Shown: one piece after another, positions 41,345 to 50,090 of the stretch
Numbering within the stretch: the first letter of the stretch is position 1
How the letters are laid out: every line of letters begins with the position of its first letter
Assembly: GCF_025961225.1 (NCBI RefSeq)
Contig: NZ_JAOQNG010000004.1
Span: 341,001-405,000 of the forward strand
DNA: 64,000 bases
Direction: 5' to 3'
Origin: Azospirillum canadense
GTDB taxonomy: Bacteria > Pseudomonadota > Alphaproteobacteria > Azospirillales > Azospirillaceae
Program-made: the position numbers and the translations under genes
Notes under the pieces: generated by a model
Databases searched by the model: none
What the model saw: the letters and a program-made list of their open reading frames with translations, nothing else
Told to the model about the DNA's origin: nothing

Positions 41345-42103
41345 CTAACCCCCATTCGGATCGGCGGGCAGACCCAGGCGGTTGAGAACCCGCGCGACGA
41401 TGCGCGCGCACTCGTCGCCGGCGAACGGGAACACCCCGGCCAGGGTGGGCGACAGCCGCCGGCGAAGGCTCTGGTTGAGCAAGCGGCGCGCCCGGTGCAG
41501 GCGTGTCTTGACGGTGTCCGCTGGGATGCCGAGAAGGGTGGCGACGTCCTGGCCGCTCATCTGCTCGACCTCGCGCAGGACGAACACGATGCGGAACACC
41601 TCCGGCAGTTCGTCCACGGCGCGCTCCAGCAATCGGCGCATCTCGGCCCGCGCGGCGTCCTCCTCAGGGGTCGTCGGCGTTTGCGGAGCGCCGGGAAACG
41701 GAATGATTTGGGCGCTTGGCGCCTCAACGGGACCAGTCACATCGTCGAATTCCGTCATGGCGGGCCTCGGCCGGAGCCGGCGGAAGGCTTCGTTGAGGAC
41801 GATGCGGCCAAGCCACGTCCCCAGGGTGGACGCGTCGCGGAGCTGGTCCAGGTGGGTGAAGGCAGAGACGTAGGCGTCCTGGACCGCATCCTCGGCCTCC
41901 GTTGCGTCACGCAGGACGCTGCGTGCCAAGCGGTAGAGGCGTCGGTTGTGAGCTTGCATCAGGGTGCGGAACGCGGCGGCGTTCCCCGCCCGGAGCCGCC
42001 CAACCAAGTCGTCGAGGGCCAGATTGTCGGGGGCCAAATCGTCGGGGGCCGGATCACCGTCGGGTGCGGCCGTGCGCCGGTCGCTCGGATTCGCTTGGCT
42101 CAT
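41345..42103 (-). CDS. ECF-type RNA polymerase sigma factor
   Basis: The 252-residue product has sigma region 2 (about 35-105, with YRLARSVLRDATEAEDAVQDAYVSAF) and region 4 (about 165-215, with IPADTVKTRLHRARRLL). An in-frame tandem of APDDL/APDNL/ALDDL units near residue 20 comes from a 15-nt DNA repeat. A C-terminal tail with FPFAGDECARIV is conserved-looking. GGGGAG six nt before ATG 42103 sets the start. No anti-sigma gene lies nearby; exported copper-type proteins follow instead. Confidence 0.88.
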   Translation of the reverse strand: MSQANPSDRRTAAPDGDPAPDDLAPDNLALDDLVGRLRAGNAAAFRTLMQAHNRRLYRLARSVLRDATEAEDAVQDAYVSAFTHLDQLRDASTLGTWLGRIVLNEAFRRLRPRPAMTEFDDVTGPVEAPSAQIIPFPGAPQTPTTPEEDAARAEMRRLLERAVDELPEVFRIVFVLREVEQMSGQDVATLLGIPADTVKTRLHRARRLLNQSLRRRLSPTLAGVFPFAGDECARIVARVLNRLGLPADPNGG

Positions 42104-42287
42104 GCGGGGCTCCCCATCGCAACGCTGTGCATCTGTGGGATTTGATGCGGACGGCGTGTCGCGGGTTCCCGCGCAGAGGGAGTGCCCCCATCGGTGCCGG
42201 ACGGTGGAAAAGCAGGCGCCGCCGACACACTTGTGTTGGACACCACCCGTCAGCCTTATAAGAAATTCGAGGGGAGCAACAGTCGCC

Positions 42288-43781
42288 ATGCCGTACGATT
42301 CCGTGGACACCGCCCGCCGGCTCGGGCTGAAGGACGCCGAGCTTCTGCGCTTCCAGTGCTACATCGATGGGCGCTGGGTTGATGCCGACAGCGGCAAGAC
42401 GGTGGAGGTCAGCAACCCGGCCGACGGTTCGGTCCTGGGCAGCGTCCCGATGATGGGCGCCGACGAAACCCGCCGCGCCATCGAGGCCGCCGACCGCGCC
42501 TGGCCGGCGTGGCGCGCCAAGACCGCCAAGGAGCGTGCCAAGCTGCTGCGCGCCTGGTTCGACCTGATGATGGCGAACCAGGAGGACATCGCCCGCATCA
42601 TGACGGCCGAGCAGGGCAAGCCCCTGGCCGAAGCGCGCGGCGAGGTCGCCTACGCCGCCTCCTTCATCGAGTGGTTCGCGGAGGAGGGCAAGCGCGTCTA
42701 CGGCGACACCATCCCGTCGCACCTGGAAGGCCGCCGCATCGTCGTCACCAAGGAGCCGATCGGCGTCACCGCTGCCATCACGCCGTGGAACTTCCCGGCC
42801 GCCATGATCACCCGCAAGGCCGGCCCGGCGCTCGCCGCCGGCTGCCCGATGGTGATCAAGCCGGCGACCGCCACCCCCTTCACGGCACTCGCCATGGCCG
42901 TGCTGGCGGAGCGGGCGGGCATTCCGGCCGGTCTCCTGAGCGTCGTCACTGGCTCCGCCCGCGCTATCGGCGGCGAGATGACCGGCAACCCCATCGTCCG
43001 CAAGCTGTCCTTCACCGGCTCCACCGAGATCGGCAAGGAGCTGATGGCGCAGTGCGCCGGCACCGTGAAGAAGGTGTCGCTGGAGCTGGGCGGCAACGCC
43101 CCCTTCATCGTCTTCGACGACGCGGACCTCGACGAGGCGGTGAAGGGCGCCATCGCGTCCAAGTACCGCAACACCGGCCAGACCTGCGTCTGCGCCAACC
43201 GCCTGCTGGTGCAGTCCGGCGTCTACGACGCCTTCGCCGCCAAGCTGTCCGACGCCGTCGCCGCGCTGAAAGTCGGTCCCGGCCTGACCACCGACGGCGC
43301 CCAGCAGGGCCCGCTGATCGACATGGCCGCCGTGGAGAAGGTCGAGGACCACATCCGCGACGCGGTCGGCAAGGGCGCCCGCGTGGTGGCCGGCGGCAAG
43401 CGCCACAGCCTGGGCGGCAGCTTCTTCGAGCCGACCATCCTCGCCGACGTGACGCCGGAGATGAAGGTGGCGCGGGAAGAGACCTTCGGCCCGGTCGCCC
43501 CGCTGTTCCGCTTCGACAGCGAGGACGAGGCCGTGCGCATGGCCAACGCCACTGAGTTCGGCCTGGCCGCCTACTTCTACAGCCGCGACATCGGCCGCGT
43601 CTGGCGGGTGGCCGAGGCGCTGGAATACGGCATCGTCGGCATCAACGAGGGCATCATCTCCACCGAGGTCGCCCCCTTCGGCGGCATGAAGGAGAGCGGC
43701 ATCGGCCGCGAGGGCTCCAAGTACGGCATCGAGGACTATCTGGAGATCAAGTACCTCTGCATGGGCGGGGTGGGGCGGTAA
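42288..43781 (+). CDS. gabD: NAD(P)-dependent succinate-semialdehyde dehydrogenase-like ALDH
   Basis: The 497-residue product is an aldehyde dehydrogenase with TPWNFPAAMITRK, catalytic base E266 (LELGGNAPF) and nucleophile C300 in GQTCVCANR, where a second cysteine C302 follows as in GabD-type enzymes. These oxidise succinate semialdehyde to succinate, and close relatives act on glutarate or 2-ketoglutarate semialdehyde. GGGGAG lies 11 nt before ATG 42288. A strong terminator follows. The gene stands alone, divergent from the sigma factor gene. Confidence 0.87.
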   Translation: MPYDSVDTARRLGLKDAELLRFQCYIDGRWVDADSGKTVEVSNPADGSVLGSVPMMGADETRRAIEAADRAWPAWRAKTAKERAKLLRAWFDLMMANQEDIARIMTAEQGKPLAEARGEVAYAASFIEWFAEEGKRVYGDTIPSHLEGRRIVVTKEPIGVTAAITPWNFPAAMITRKAGPALAAGCPMVIKPATATPFTALAMAVLAERAGIPAGLLSVVTGSARAIGGEMTGNPIVRKLSFTGSTEIGKELMAQCAGTVKKVSLELGGNAPFIVFDDADLDEAVKGAIASKYRNTGQTCVCANRLLVQSGVYDAFAAKLSDAVAALKVGPGLTTDGAQQGPLIDMAAVEKVEDHIRDAVGKGARVVAGGKRHSLGGSFFEPTILADVTPEMKVAREETFGPVAPLFRFDSEDEAVRMANATEFGLAAYFYSRDIGRVWRVAEALEYGIVGINEGIISTEVAPFGGMKESGIGREGSKYGIEDYLEIKYLCMGGVGR

Positions 43782-43857
43782 TCTGCCATTCGCCGTTCCC
43801 CTCCCTTAAGGTGTGCACACATCCTGTGTGGGCGGTAAGCGCCTGAAATGCCGACGG

Positions 43858-43894
43858 AAAAGCCCCTCTCCCCCAAGGGGCGAGGGGCTTTTTT
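43858..43894. terminator. Terminator between convergent gabD and M20 genes
   Basis: AAGCCCCTC and GAGGGGCTT pair around an inner C-rich/G-rich loop, followed by six T residues on the plus strand and preceded by four A residues, so it can work in both directions. Confidence 0.9.
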
Positions 43895-43918
43895 CGCGTG
43901 CACGCCGCGGGAGGGGGC

Positions 43919-45142
43919 TCAGCCGCAGACCTCCAGGATCGTCAGCATGTAGACGCGGATCATGTCGAGGTAGTCCTCGATGTCCACGCGCTCGTCCGGC
44001 ATGGTGTTGTAGCGGCCGCCAGGGCCGCAGACGATTCCTTCCATGCCGCCGGAATGCAGCAGGTGCCCGGCGTCGGTTCCGTAGAAGCCCGGCGGGGTGA
44101 TGGCGCCGGTCGGCTGCTCCGTCCCGCGCACCTCGCGGTAGGCCTTGTTGATGGCCTGGACGATGGGGCTGGTCTTCGCCACCTCGAAGGTCGGCATGGT
44201 CGGGGTGCCGCGCTGGTTGTCCGAGAGCACCGTCGCCTTCAGGCCGGGGAAGCGCGCCTCCAGCGCGTCCAATTCGCAGCGCAGGTCGGCGAGCACGCCG
44301 TCCTCCGTCTGGCCGGTGGCGTAGCGGGCGGAGCCCTTCAGCCGGACGAAGTCGGCGACCTGCGGCGGGCGCCATTCGTGCAGGTCCTTGCCCAGCGCGC
44401 CGTGCACCACGCCGACATGGACGCGGTTGATCGTCTCATGCTCCGGCGAGCGGGCGCCCGACAGCTTCATCGCGGTCATGCGCGGGATCAGGTCGCAGGC
44501 GGCCAGGATGGCGTCCACCGCCTCCTCCCGCTTGGACAGGTGGCGGGTGTCGCCGACCAGCTCGATCACGAAGGACAGCGCCGCCGCGTGCATGGTCATG
44601 GCCTGCAGGTCCGTCGGCTCGCTGTTGACGAAATAGTCGGCGCGCAGCCCCTGCTCCATCAGGGCGAAGGTGCCGATGCCGCCCTGAAGCTCCCCCACCA
44701 CATAGGTCAGGATGACGTCGCCGCGCAGCTTCACGCCGGCCTCGATCAGCGTCTTGACCGCGCAGAAATAGGCGGCGTCGCCCGCCTTCATGTTGGAGCA
44801 GCCGATGCCGTAGATGAAGCGGTCGTCGATCTTCCCGCCCCAGGGATCCACGGTCCAGCCCTCGGTCACCGGGTTGGTGTCGATGTGGCCGTTGAACAAC
44901 AGGCTCTTGCCGCCCCCAGTCCCACGCAAGCGGCCGACGGCGTTGACCCGCTCGCCGGGCACCGGGGTCAGCTCCGCCTCCAGCCCGATGCCGGCCATTG
45001 CGTCCTTCATGAAGGCGGCCAGCGCGCGTTCGCCGTCGGTCTGGCTGTAGCTTTTGTGCTGGACCATCCGGGCGAGGAACGCCAGGGCGGCGTCCGTGTC
45101 CAGGCGGGCGAGAAGGGCTTGCCTATCCATTGGGGTGTCCAT
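43919..45142 (-). CDS. M20-family deacylase/peptidase (ArgE/DapE-like)
   Basis: The 407-residue zinc hydrolase has the metal-binding GHIDTNP near residue 85 and the catalytic glutamate region YVVGELQGGIGT. A dimerisation lid follows, then C-terminal HSGGMEGIVCGPGG. It belongs to the acetylornithine deacetylase/succinyl-diaminopimelate desuccinylase group. It is the last gene of a minus-strand operon after a peptide ABC transporter, so it probably cleaves the imported compound. AAGGA eight nt before ATG 45142 supports the start. Confidence 0.88.
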   Translation of the reverse strand: MDTPMDRQALLARLDTDAALAFLARMVQHKSYSQTDGERALAAFMKDAMAGIGLEAELTPVPGERVNAVGRLRGTGGGKSLLFNGHIDTNPVTEGWTVDPWGGKIDDRFIYGIGCSNMKAGDAAYFCAVKTLIEAGVKLRGDVILTYVVGELQGGIGTFALMEQGLRADYFVNSEPTDLQAMTMHAAALSFVIELVGDTRHLSKREEAVDAILAACDLIPRMTAMKLSGARSPEHETINRVHVGVVHGALGKDLHEWRPPQVADFVRLKGSARYATGQTEDGVLADLRCELDALEARFPGLKATVLSDNQRGTPTMPTFEVAKTSPIVQAINKAYREVRGTEQPTGAITPPGFYGTDAGHLLHSGGMEGIVCGPGGRYNTMPDERVDIEDYLDMIRVYMLTILEVCG

Positions 45143-45159
45143 ATCGGAAATCCTTGGCC

Positions 45160-46737
45160 TCAGCCGACGGGGGTGGGGGACGCGGCGATCAGGTCGCGCG
45201 TGTAGGGGTGGACGTGCTCCGCGTCGATGGCGTCGATGGAGAGCAGGTCGACCAGCTCGCCCCCGCGCATCACGGCGATGCGGTGGGCGATCTGGCGGAT
45301 CAGGTTCAGGTCGTGGGTGATGAACAGGTAGGCGGTCCCGGTCTCCGCCCGCAGCGTGAGCAGAAGCTCGATGATCGAGGCCTGCACCGACACGTCGAGC
45401 GGGGCGGTGATTTCGTCGCAGATGACCAGCGACGGCTTGGCCGCGAAGGCGCGGGCGATGGCGACGCGCTGCTTCTGCCCGCCGGAAAGCTGGTGCGGCC
45501 AGCGGTCGGCGAAGCTGGCGGGCAGGCGCACCTGCTCCAGCAGCTTGCCCACGTCCGCCACGTTGCCGCCGAACAGGCGCAGCGGCCGGGCCAGGATCTC
45601 CCCCACCTTCTGGCGCGGGTTCAGCGAGCTGTCCGGGTGCTGGAAGACGATCTGCACCGCGCGGCGGTACTGGCGGTCCATGGCGCGCCCGGCGGCGATG
45701 GGCCGGCCGTCGAAACGGATGTTTCCGCTGAAGTCGGCCAGCCCGGTCAGCGCCCGCGCGATGGAGGACTTGCCGGAGCCGGATTCGCCGACCACGCCCA
45801 GAATCTCCCCCGCCCGCACGTCGAAGCCGACCGCCTGCGTCGCCGGCGGCGGGGCCGGGCGGAACAGGCGGCGGCGGGCGTAGTGGACAGAGATGTCCTG
45901 TGCCGCCAGCAGAACCCGCTCCCCCGGCTGGTCGTGGACGAGGCGGCGTTCCGGCCGCGGCACGGCATCGACGAGGATCTGCGTTTCCGGATGCTGCGGC
46001 GCGCGGAAGATGCGGTCGGCCGGGGCCTCCTCCACCAGCTTGCCGTGCTTCATCACCGCGACCCGGTCAGCCACGCGCGAGACCAGCGCGAGGTCGTGGG
46101 AGATGTAGAGTGCGGCGACCCCGGTCTCCGCCCGCAGGCGGGTGAACAGCTCCAGGATTTTTGCGCCGGTGATGACGTCCAGCGCGGTGGTCGGCTCGTC
46201 GAAGACGATCAGCTCCGGCCGGCAGCCGAAGGCGGTGGCGATCAGGATGCGCTGCTTCTCGCCGCCCGAGATTTCATGCGGGTAGCGCTTCATCAGCGCC
46301 TCGGGGTTGCGCAGCTCGACATGGCCGAGCAGGGCGAGCGCTTCCGTCCAGGCCTCCTTGGGGCTGAGGCCGCGGGTGGTGACCAGCGTCTCGGTGATCT
46401 GGCGGCCGACGGGCAGGGTGGGGTTCAGGGAGGTGGACGGGTCCTGGAACACCATGCCGATGCGCCGCCCGCGGACGCGGGTCAGCTCGCGGCCGGGCAG
46501 GGCACGGAGATCCGTGTCGCCCAGGCGGATGTCGCCTGACACTTCGCGCGCGTTCTTCGGCAGGTGGCGCATGATCGCCCAAGCCAGCGAGCTTTTGCCG
46601 GAGCCGGACTCGCCGACGAGGCCCAGCACCTCCCCCGGTGCGATGTCGAACCCGATGTCCTGCAGCACGCGGACGGGGCCGGCGCCGGTCAGGTACTCGA
46701 GCGTGTAGTTGCGGATGGACAGGACCGGAGTCGTCAT
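45160..46737 (-). CDS. Peptide ABC transporter ATPase, two fused nucleotide-binding domains
   Basis: The 525-residue product has two complete ABC domains. The first has GESGSGKSS near residue 40, ISGGEKQR and VFDEPTTALD; the second has GESGSGKSS near residue 320, LSGGQKQR and CDEITAPLD. It is a DppD-DppF fusion of the GsiA/YejF type and powers the two permeases encoded upstream. The start overlaps the stop of the preceding permease gene by four bases. Confidence 0.92.
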   Translation of the reverse strand: MTTPVLSIRNYTLEYLTGAGPVRVLQDIGFDIAPGEVLGLVGESGSGKSSLAWAIMRHLPKNAREVSGDIRLGDTDLRALPGRELTRVRGRRIGMVFQDPSTSLNPTLPVGRQITETLVTTRGLSPKEAWTEALALLGHVELRNPEALMKRYPHEISGGEKQRILIATAFGCRPELIVFDEPTTALDVITGAKILELFTRLRAETGVAALYISHDLALVSRVADRVAVMKHGKLVEEAPADRIFRAPQHPETQILVDAVPRPERRLVHDQPGERVLLAAQDISVHYARRRLFRPAPPPATQAVGFDVRAGEILGVVGESGSGKSSIARALTGLADFSGNIRFDGRPIAAGRAMDRQYRRAVQIVFQHPDSSLNPRQKVGEILARPLRLFGGNVADVGKLLEQVRLPASFADRWPHQLSGGQKQRVAIARAFAAKPSLVICDEITAPLDVSVQASIIELLLTLRAETGTAYLFITHDLNLIRQIAHRIAVMRGGELVDLLSIDAIDAEHVHPYTRDLIAASPTPVG

Positions 46738-47564
46738 CGTTCGTTCCGCGGGTTCATGGCGTCGCGCAGCCCGTCGCCGAGCAGGTTGAAGGCGATGGCG
46801 GTCACCGCGATGGCGATGGATGGCGCGATCAGGATCCAGGGCGCCTGGTGGACGTACTGGCGCGCGTCGGCCACCATCAGCCCCCATTCCGACGCCGGCG
46901 GCTGCGCGCCGAGGCCGAGGAAGCTGAGTGTGGCGAACAGCATCACCGCGAAGGACACGCGGATGGTCGTCTCGATCACCACCGGGGCCATGACGTTGGG
47001 CAGCATCTCGCGGAACACGATCCAGGACCCGCGCTCGCCGCGCACGATGGCCGCCTTGACGTAATCCTGGTTGCGCACGTTGAGCGCGACGGAGCGGGTG
47101 ACGCGCGCCATGCCCGGCGCGAAGGCGACGGCGATGGCGACCATCGCGTTGGTGGCGCCGTTGCCCAGCGTGCTGACCAGCAGAAGCGCCAGCAGCAGGC
47201 CGGGCACCGCCATCACCGCGTCGATGGTGCGCATGATCGCCTCGTCCCAGCGCCCGCCGAGATAGGCCGACGCCGTTCCCACCACCGAGCCGATGACGGT
47301 GCCGAGCAGCGTCGCCGCCAGCGCCATGGGGATGGTGGAGCGGGCGCCGACCAGAAGCCGGCTCAGCACGTCGCGGCCGAGCTGGTCGGCGCCGAACCAG
47401 TTCTCCGCCCCGGCCGGGCGGAAGCGGCCGAGGAAGTCGATCTTCTCCGGGTCTTGCGGGGCCAGCCAGGGGCCGAACAGGCAGACCGCCGCCAGGACGA
47501 GCAGGAGCAGCAGCCCGATGGCGCCCTGCGGCGTGCGCACGAGGCGTCGCAGGAGGTCAGTCAT
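46734..47564 (-). CDS. Peptide ABC transporter permease, DppC-type
   Basis: The 276-residue permease has about six membrane helices, the N-terminal WFGADQLGRDVLSRLLVGAR segment typical of DppC and OppC, and the docking loop IVRGERGSWIVFREMLPNVMAPV. It overlaps the upstream DppB-type gene by eight bases and the ATPase gene by four, so synthesis is tightly coupled. Confidence 0.92.
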   Translation of the reverse strand: MTDLLRRLVRTPQGAIGLLLLLVLAAVCLFGPWLAPQDPEKIDFLGRFRPAGAENWFGADQLGRDVLSRLLVGARSTIPMALAATLLGTVIGSVVGTASAYLGGRWDEAIMRTIDAVMAVPGLLLALLLVSTLGNGATNAMVAIAVAFAPGMARVTRSVALNVRNQDYVKAAIVRGERGSWIVFREMLPNVMAPVVIETTIRVSFAVMLFATLSFLGLGAQPPASEWGLMVADARQYVHQAPWILIAPSIAIAVTAIAFNLLGDGLRDAMNPRNER

Positions 47565-48504
47565 AGCGGATTCTCTTGTCGAGGAAGGCGTAGGCGACGT
47601 CGGCCAGCGTGTTGGCGACGGCGTAGGTCGCCGACATGATCAGCGCGCCGGCCTGGATGGAGGGCAGGTCGCGCGCGGTGATCGCCACCATCAGCTGCCG
47701 CCCGATGCCGGGGATGGCGAAGATCTCCTCGATGACGATGATGCCGCCGAGCAGGTAACCGACGTCCAGCGCCACGATCGTCACCACCGGCAGCAGCGCG
47801 TTGCGCAGGGCGTGGCGCATCAGCACGGTGCGCTCCGGCAGGCCCTTCAGCCGGGCGGCGCGGACGTAATCGCTGTGCAGCACGTCCAGCGTCTCCGACC
47901 GGACCATGCGGGAGACGTGGGCCACCAGGATCACCGACGCGGTCAGCACCGGCAAGGCCAAGTGCTGGACCGCTCCCCAGACATCCTCGAAGGGGGAGAC
48001 GTAGCCGGTCGCCGGCAGCCATTGCAGCGTGTCGGCCAGCAGCATGGCGAACAGCGTCGCCGTCACGAATTCCGGAAAGGCGACGCCGAGGTAGGAGACG
48101 AGGCTGGTCAGCGTGTCGGCCAGCTTGCCCTGCCGCACCGCCGCCACGACGCCGAGCGGCACCGCGATCACCAGCATCAGCGCGATGGCGGCGAAGGCCA
48201 GCAGGAGCGAGCGGCCGAGTGCCGCCACCATCTCCGGCCCGACCGGCTGGCCGGTCCGCATGGACAGGCCGAAGTCTCCGGTGACGGCGTGCCCGACCCA
48301 GCGCAGATACTGCATCCAGATCGGGGCGCCCAGGCCCAGCCGGTCGCGGATGGCGGCCAGCGCGTCGGCGGTCGCGTTCTCGCCCAGCAGGGTCACCGCC
48401 GCGTCGGCCGGCAGCACCTGGGTGATGCCGAAGACCAGGACCGACACGACGAAGACCGTGTAGACGATCAGCAGCAGCCGCCGCAGAATCCAGGACAGCG
48501 ACAC
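47557..48504 (-). CDS. Peptide ABC transporter permease, DppB-type
   Basis: The 315-residue permease has about six membrane helices, the DppB-type start (SWILRRLLLIVYTVFVVSVLVFG) and docking loop with YVRAARLKGLPERTVLMRHALRNALLPV. The start is GTG 48504, five bases after the stop of the binding-protein gene. It pairs with the DppC-type permease in the channel. Confidence 0.92.
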   Translation of the reverse strand: MSLSWILRRLLLIVYTVFVVSVLVFGITQVLPADAAVTLLGENATADALAAIRDRLGLGAPIWMQYLRWVGHAVTGDFGLSMRTGQPVGPEMVAALGRSLLLAFAAIALMLVIAVPLGVVAAVRQGKLADTLTSLVSYLGVAFPEFVTATLFAMLLADTLQWLPATGYVSPFEDVWGAVQHLALPVLTASVILVAHVSRMVRSETLDVLHSDYVRAARLKGLPERTVLMRHALRNALLPVVTIVALDVGYLLGGIIVIEEIFAIPGIGRQLMVAITARDLPSIQAGALIMSATYAVANTLADVAYAFLDKRIRYD

Positions 48505-48509
48505 CGGCG

Positions 48510-50090
48510 TCAGCCCCGCTTCGGTGCGTCGGCACCCAGCGACACGAAGTCGAGGCGGAAGACCGAGCCGCGCGGGTGCAGGCCATAGCCCTGGACATAG
48601 GCGCGCTGGGCGGCCAGCAGGTCGAAGAAGACCGGGATGACCGACGGGATCTCGTCGTGCATCAGCTGCTGCGCCTTGGCGTAGAGCGCCTGCCGCTCGG
48701 CCTCGTCGGTCTTGGTGCGGGCCTCCGCCACCAGGGCGTCGAAGGCGCTGTTGTTCCAGCGCGTCTCATTCCAGGCCGCGTCGGAGGTGTAGAGCAGCGA
48801 GAAGATGGCGTCGGCCGTCGCCTGCATGTTGTAGAAGCCGACGTAGAAGTTGCCCTTCTTCCACACCTGATCCAGGTATGTGGCGTGCGGCATGGTCTGC
48901 ACCTGGATGCGGAAGCCCGCGGCCTTGGCCATCTCGCGGATGGCGACGGCAAGGTCGGTGCGGGTGCCCGGCTTGTCCGACGCGATCAGCGTCAGGTCCA
49001 CGCCGTTGGGGTAGCCGGCCTCGGCCAGCAGCTTCTTGGCCTGGGCGACGTCCGCCTTGCGCAGCGGCATCTCCTTGTAGAAGTGGTAGGCCGGGCTGAC
49101 CGGCGAATCGTTGCCGGGCGTGCCGTAGCCGCCGGCGACGAAGCCGACCATGGCGTCGCGGTCGATGGTCAGCGCCAGCGCCCTGCGCACGCGCACGTCG
49201 GAGAAGGGCTTCTGGTCGCAGCCCATGTTGACGTTCAGGAACTGGCCCGACGGCACGCGCAGCGTCTTCACACCCGACGCCTTGCCCAGCCGCTGGAACT
49301 CGCCGGGGGCGGTCGCCATCATCAGGTCGGTGTCGCCGGAGATGAGGGCCGAGGCCTCCGCCGTGCGGTCGGGATAGACCAGCACCTCAACGCGGTCCAC
49401 GTAGGGGCGCGCGGGGTCGTAATAGGCGGGGTTGCGCTCCACCACGATCTTGCGGTCCGGCTCGAAGGAGACGAGCTTGAAGGGGCCGGTGCCGATGGCC
49501 GTGCGCGACAGGCTGTCCAGGTCGCCCTCGATCACCGCCGCGGGGATGATGCGGGCGTTGGTGTAGGCGAGCGTCACCGGCAGGTCGGCGAAGGGCGATT
49601 GCAGGCGGATCAGGACGGTGCGGTCGTCGCGCGCCACAACTTCCTTGATCGGGCCGACGTTGGTGCGGCCGGGCGAGGCGGTCTTGGGGTCGAGGATGGC
49701 GGTGAAGGTCGCGACCACGTCCTTGGCCGTGCAGGGGGAGCCGTCGTGGAAGGTCAGGCCGGGCCGCAGCGTGAAGGTCCATTCGGTCAGGCTGGCGTCG
49801 GGGCTCCAGGACTCGGCGAGGTCGGGCTCCGCTGTCATCTCCGGGCCGAGGCGGGTCAGGCCGGAATAGAGCAGCTCCGCCACCAGATATTCCGGGTTCA
49901 CGCGGGTGCGCAGCGGGTGGATGACGCTGGCCGCTTGGTCGACGGAGATGCGCAGTACGCCGCCGCGCTTCGGGGCGGCCGTCTGGGCGAAGGCCGTGGT
50001 GGCCGGGCCGAGCAGGGCGGCGCCGGAGGACAGGGCGCAGACGGCGGCGGCGGTGCCGCTGAGAAAGAGCCGGCGGGTCACGGGGATCAT
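48510..50090 (-). CDS. Peptide ABC transporter substrate-binding protein (family 5)
   Basis: The 526-residue product has a twin-arginine-like leader (VTRRLFLSGTAAAVCAL) and the family 5 binding-protein layout: ELLYSGLTRLGPEMTAEPDLAESW, GTGPFKLVSFEPDRKIVVERNPAYYD and a C-terminal GYGLHPRG. It binds a peptide or a similar amide and hands it to the DppB/DppC permeases. The gene overlaps the upstream M20 peptidase gene by four bases. Confidence 0.92.
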   Translation of the reverse strand: MIPVTRRLFLSGTAAAVCALSSGAALLGPATTAFAQTAAPKRGGVLRISVDQAASVIHPLRTRVNPEYLVAELLYSGLTRLGPEMTAEPDLAESWSPDASLTEWTFTLRPGLTFHDGSPCTAKDVVATFTAILDPKTASPGRTNVGPIKEVVARDDRTVLIRLQSPFADLPVTLAYTNARIIPAAVIEGDLDSLSRTAIGTGPFKLVSFEPDRKIVVERNPAYYDPARPYVDRVEVLVYPDRTAEASALISGDTDLMMATAPGEFQRLGKASGVKTLRVPSGQFLNVNMGCDQKPFSDVRVRRALALTIDRDAMVGFVAGGYGTPGNDSPVSPAYHFYKEMPLRKADVAQAKKLLAEAGYPNGVDLTLIASDKPGTRTDLAVAIREMAKAAGFRIQVQTMPHATYLDQVWKKGNFYVGFYNMQATADAIFSLLYTSDAAWNETRWNNSAFDALVAEARTKTDEAERQALYAKAQQLMHDEIPSVIPVFFDLLAAQRAYVQGYGLHPRGSVFRLDFVSLGADAPKRG

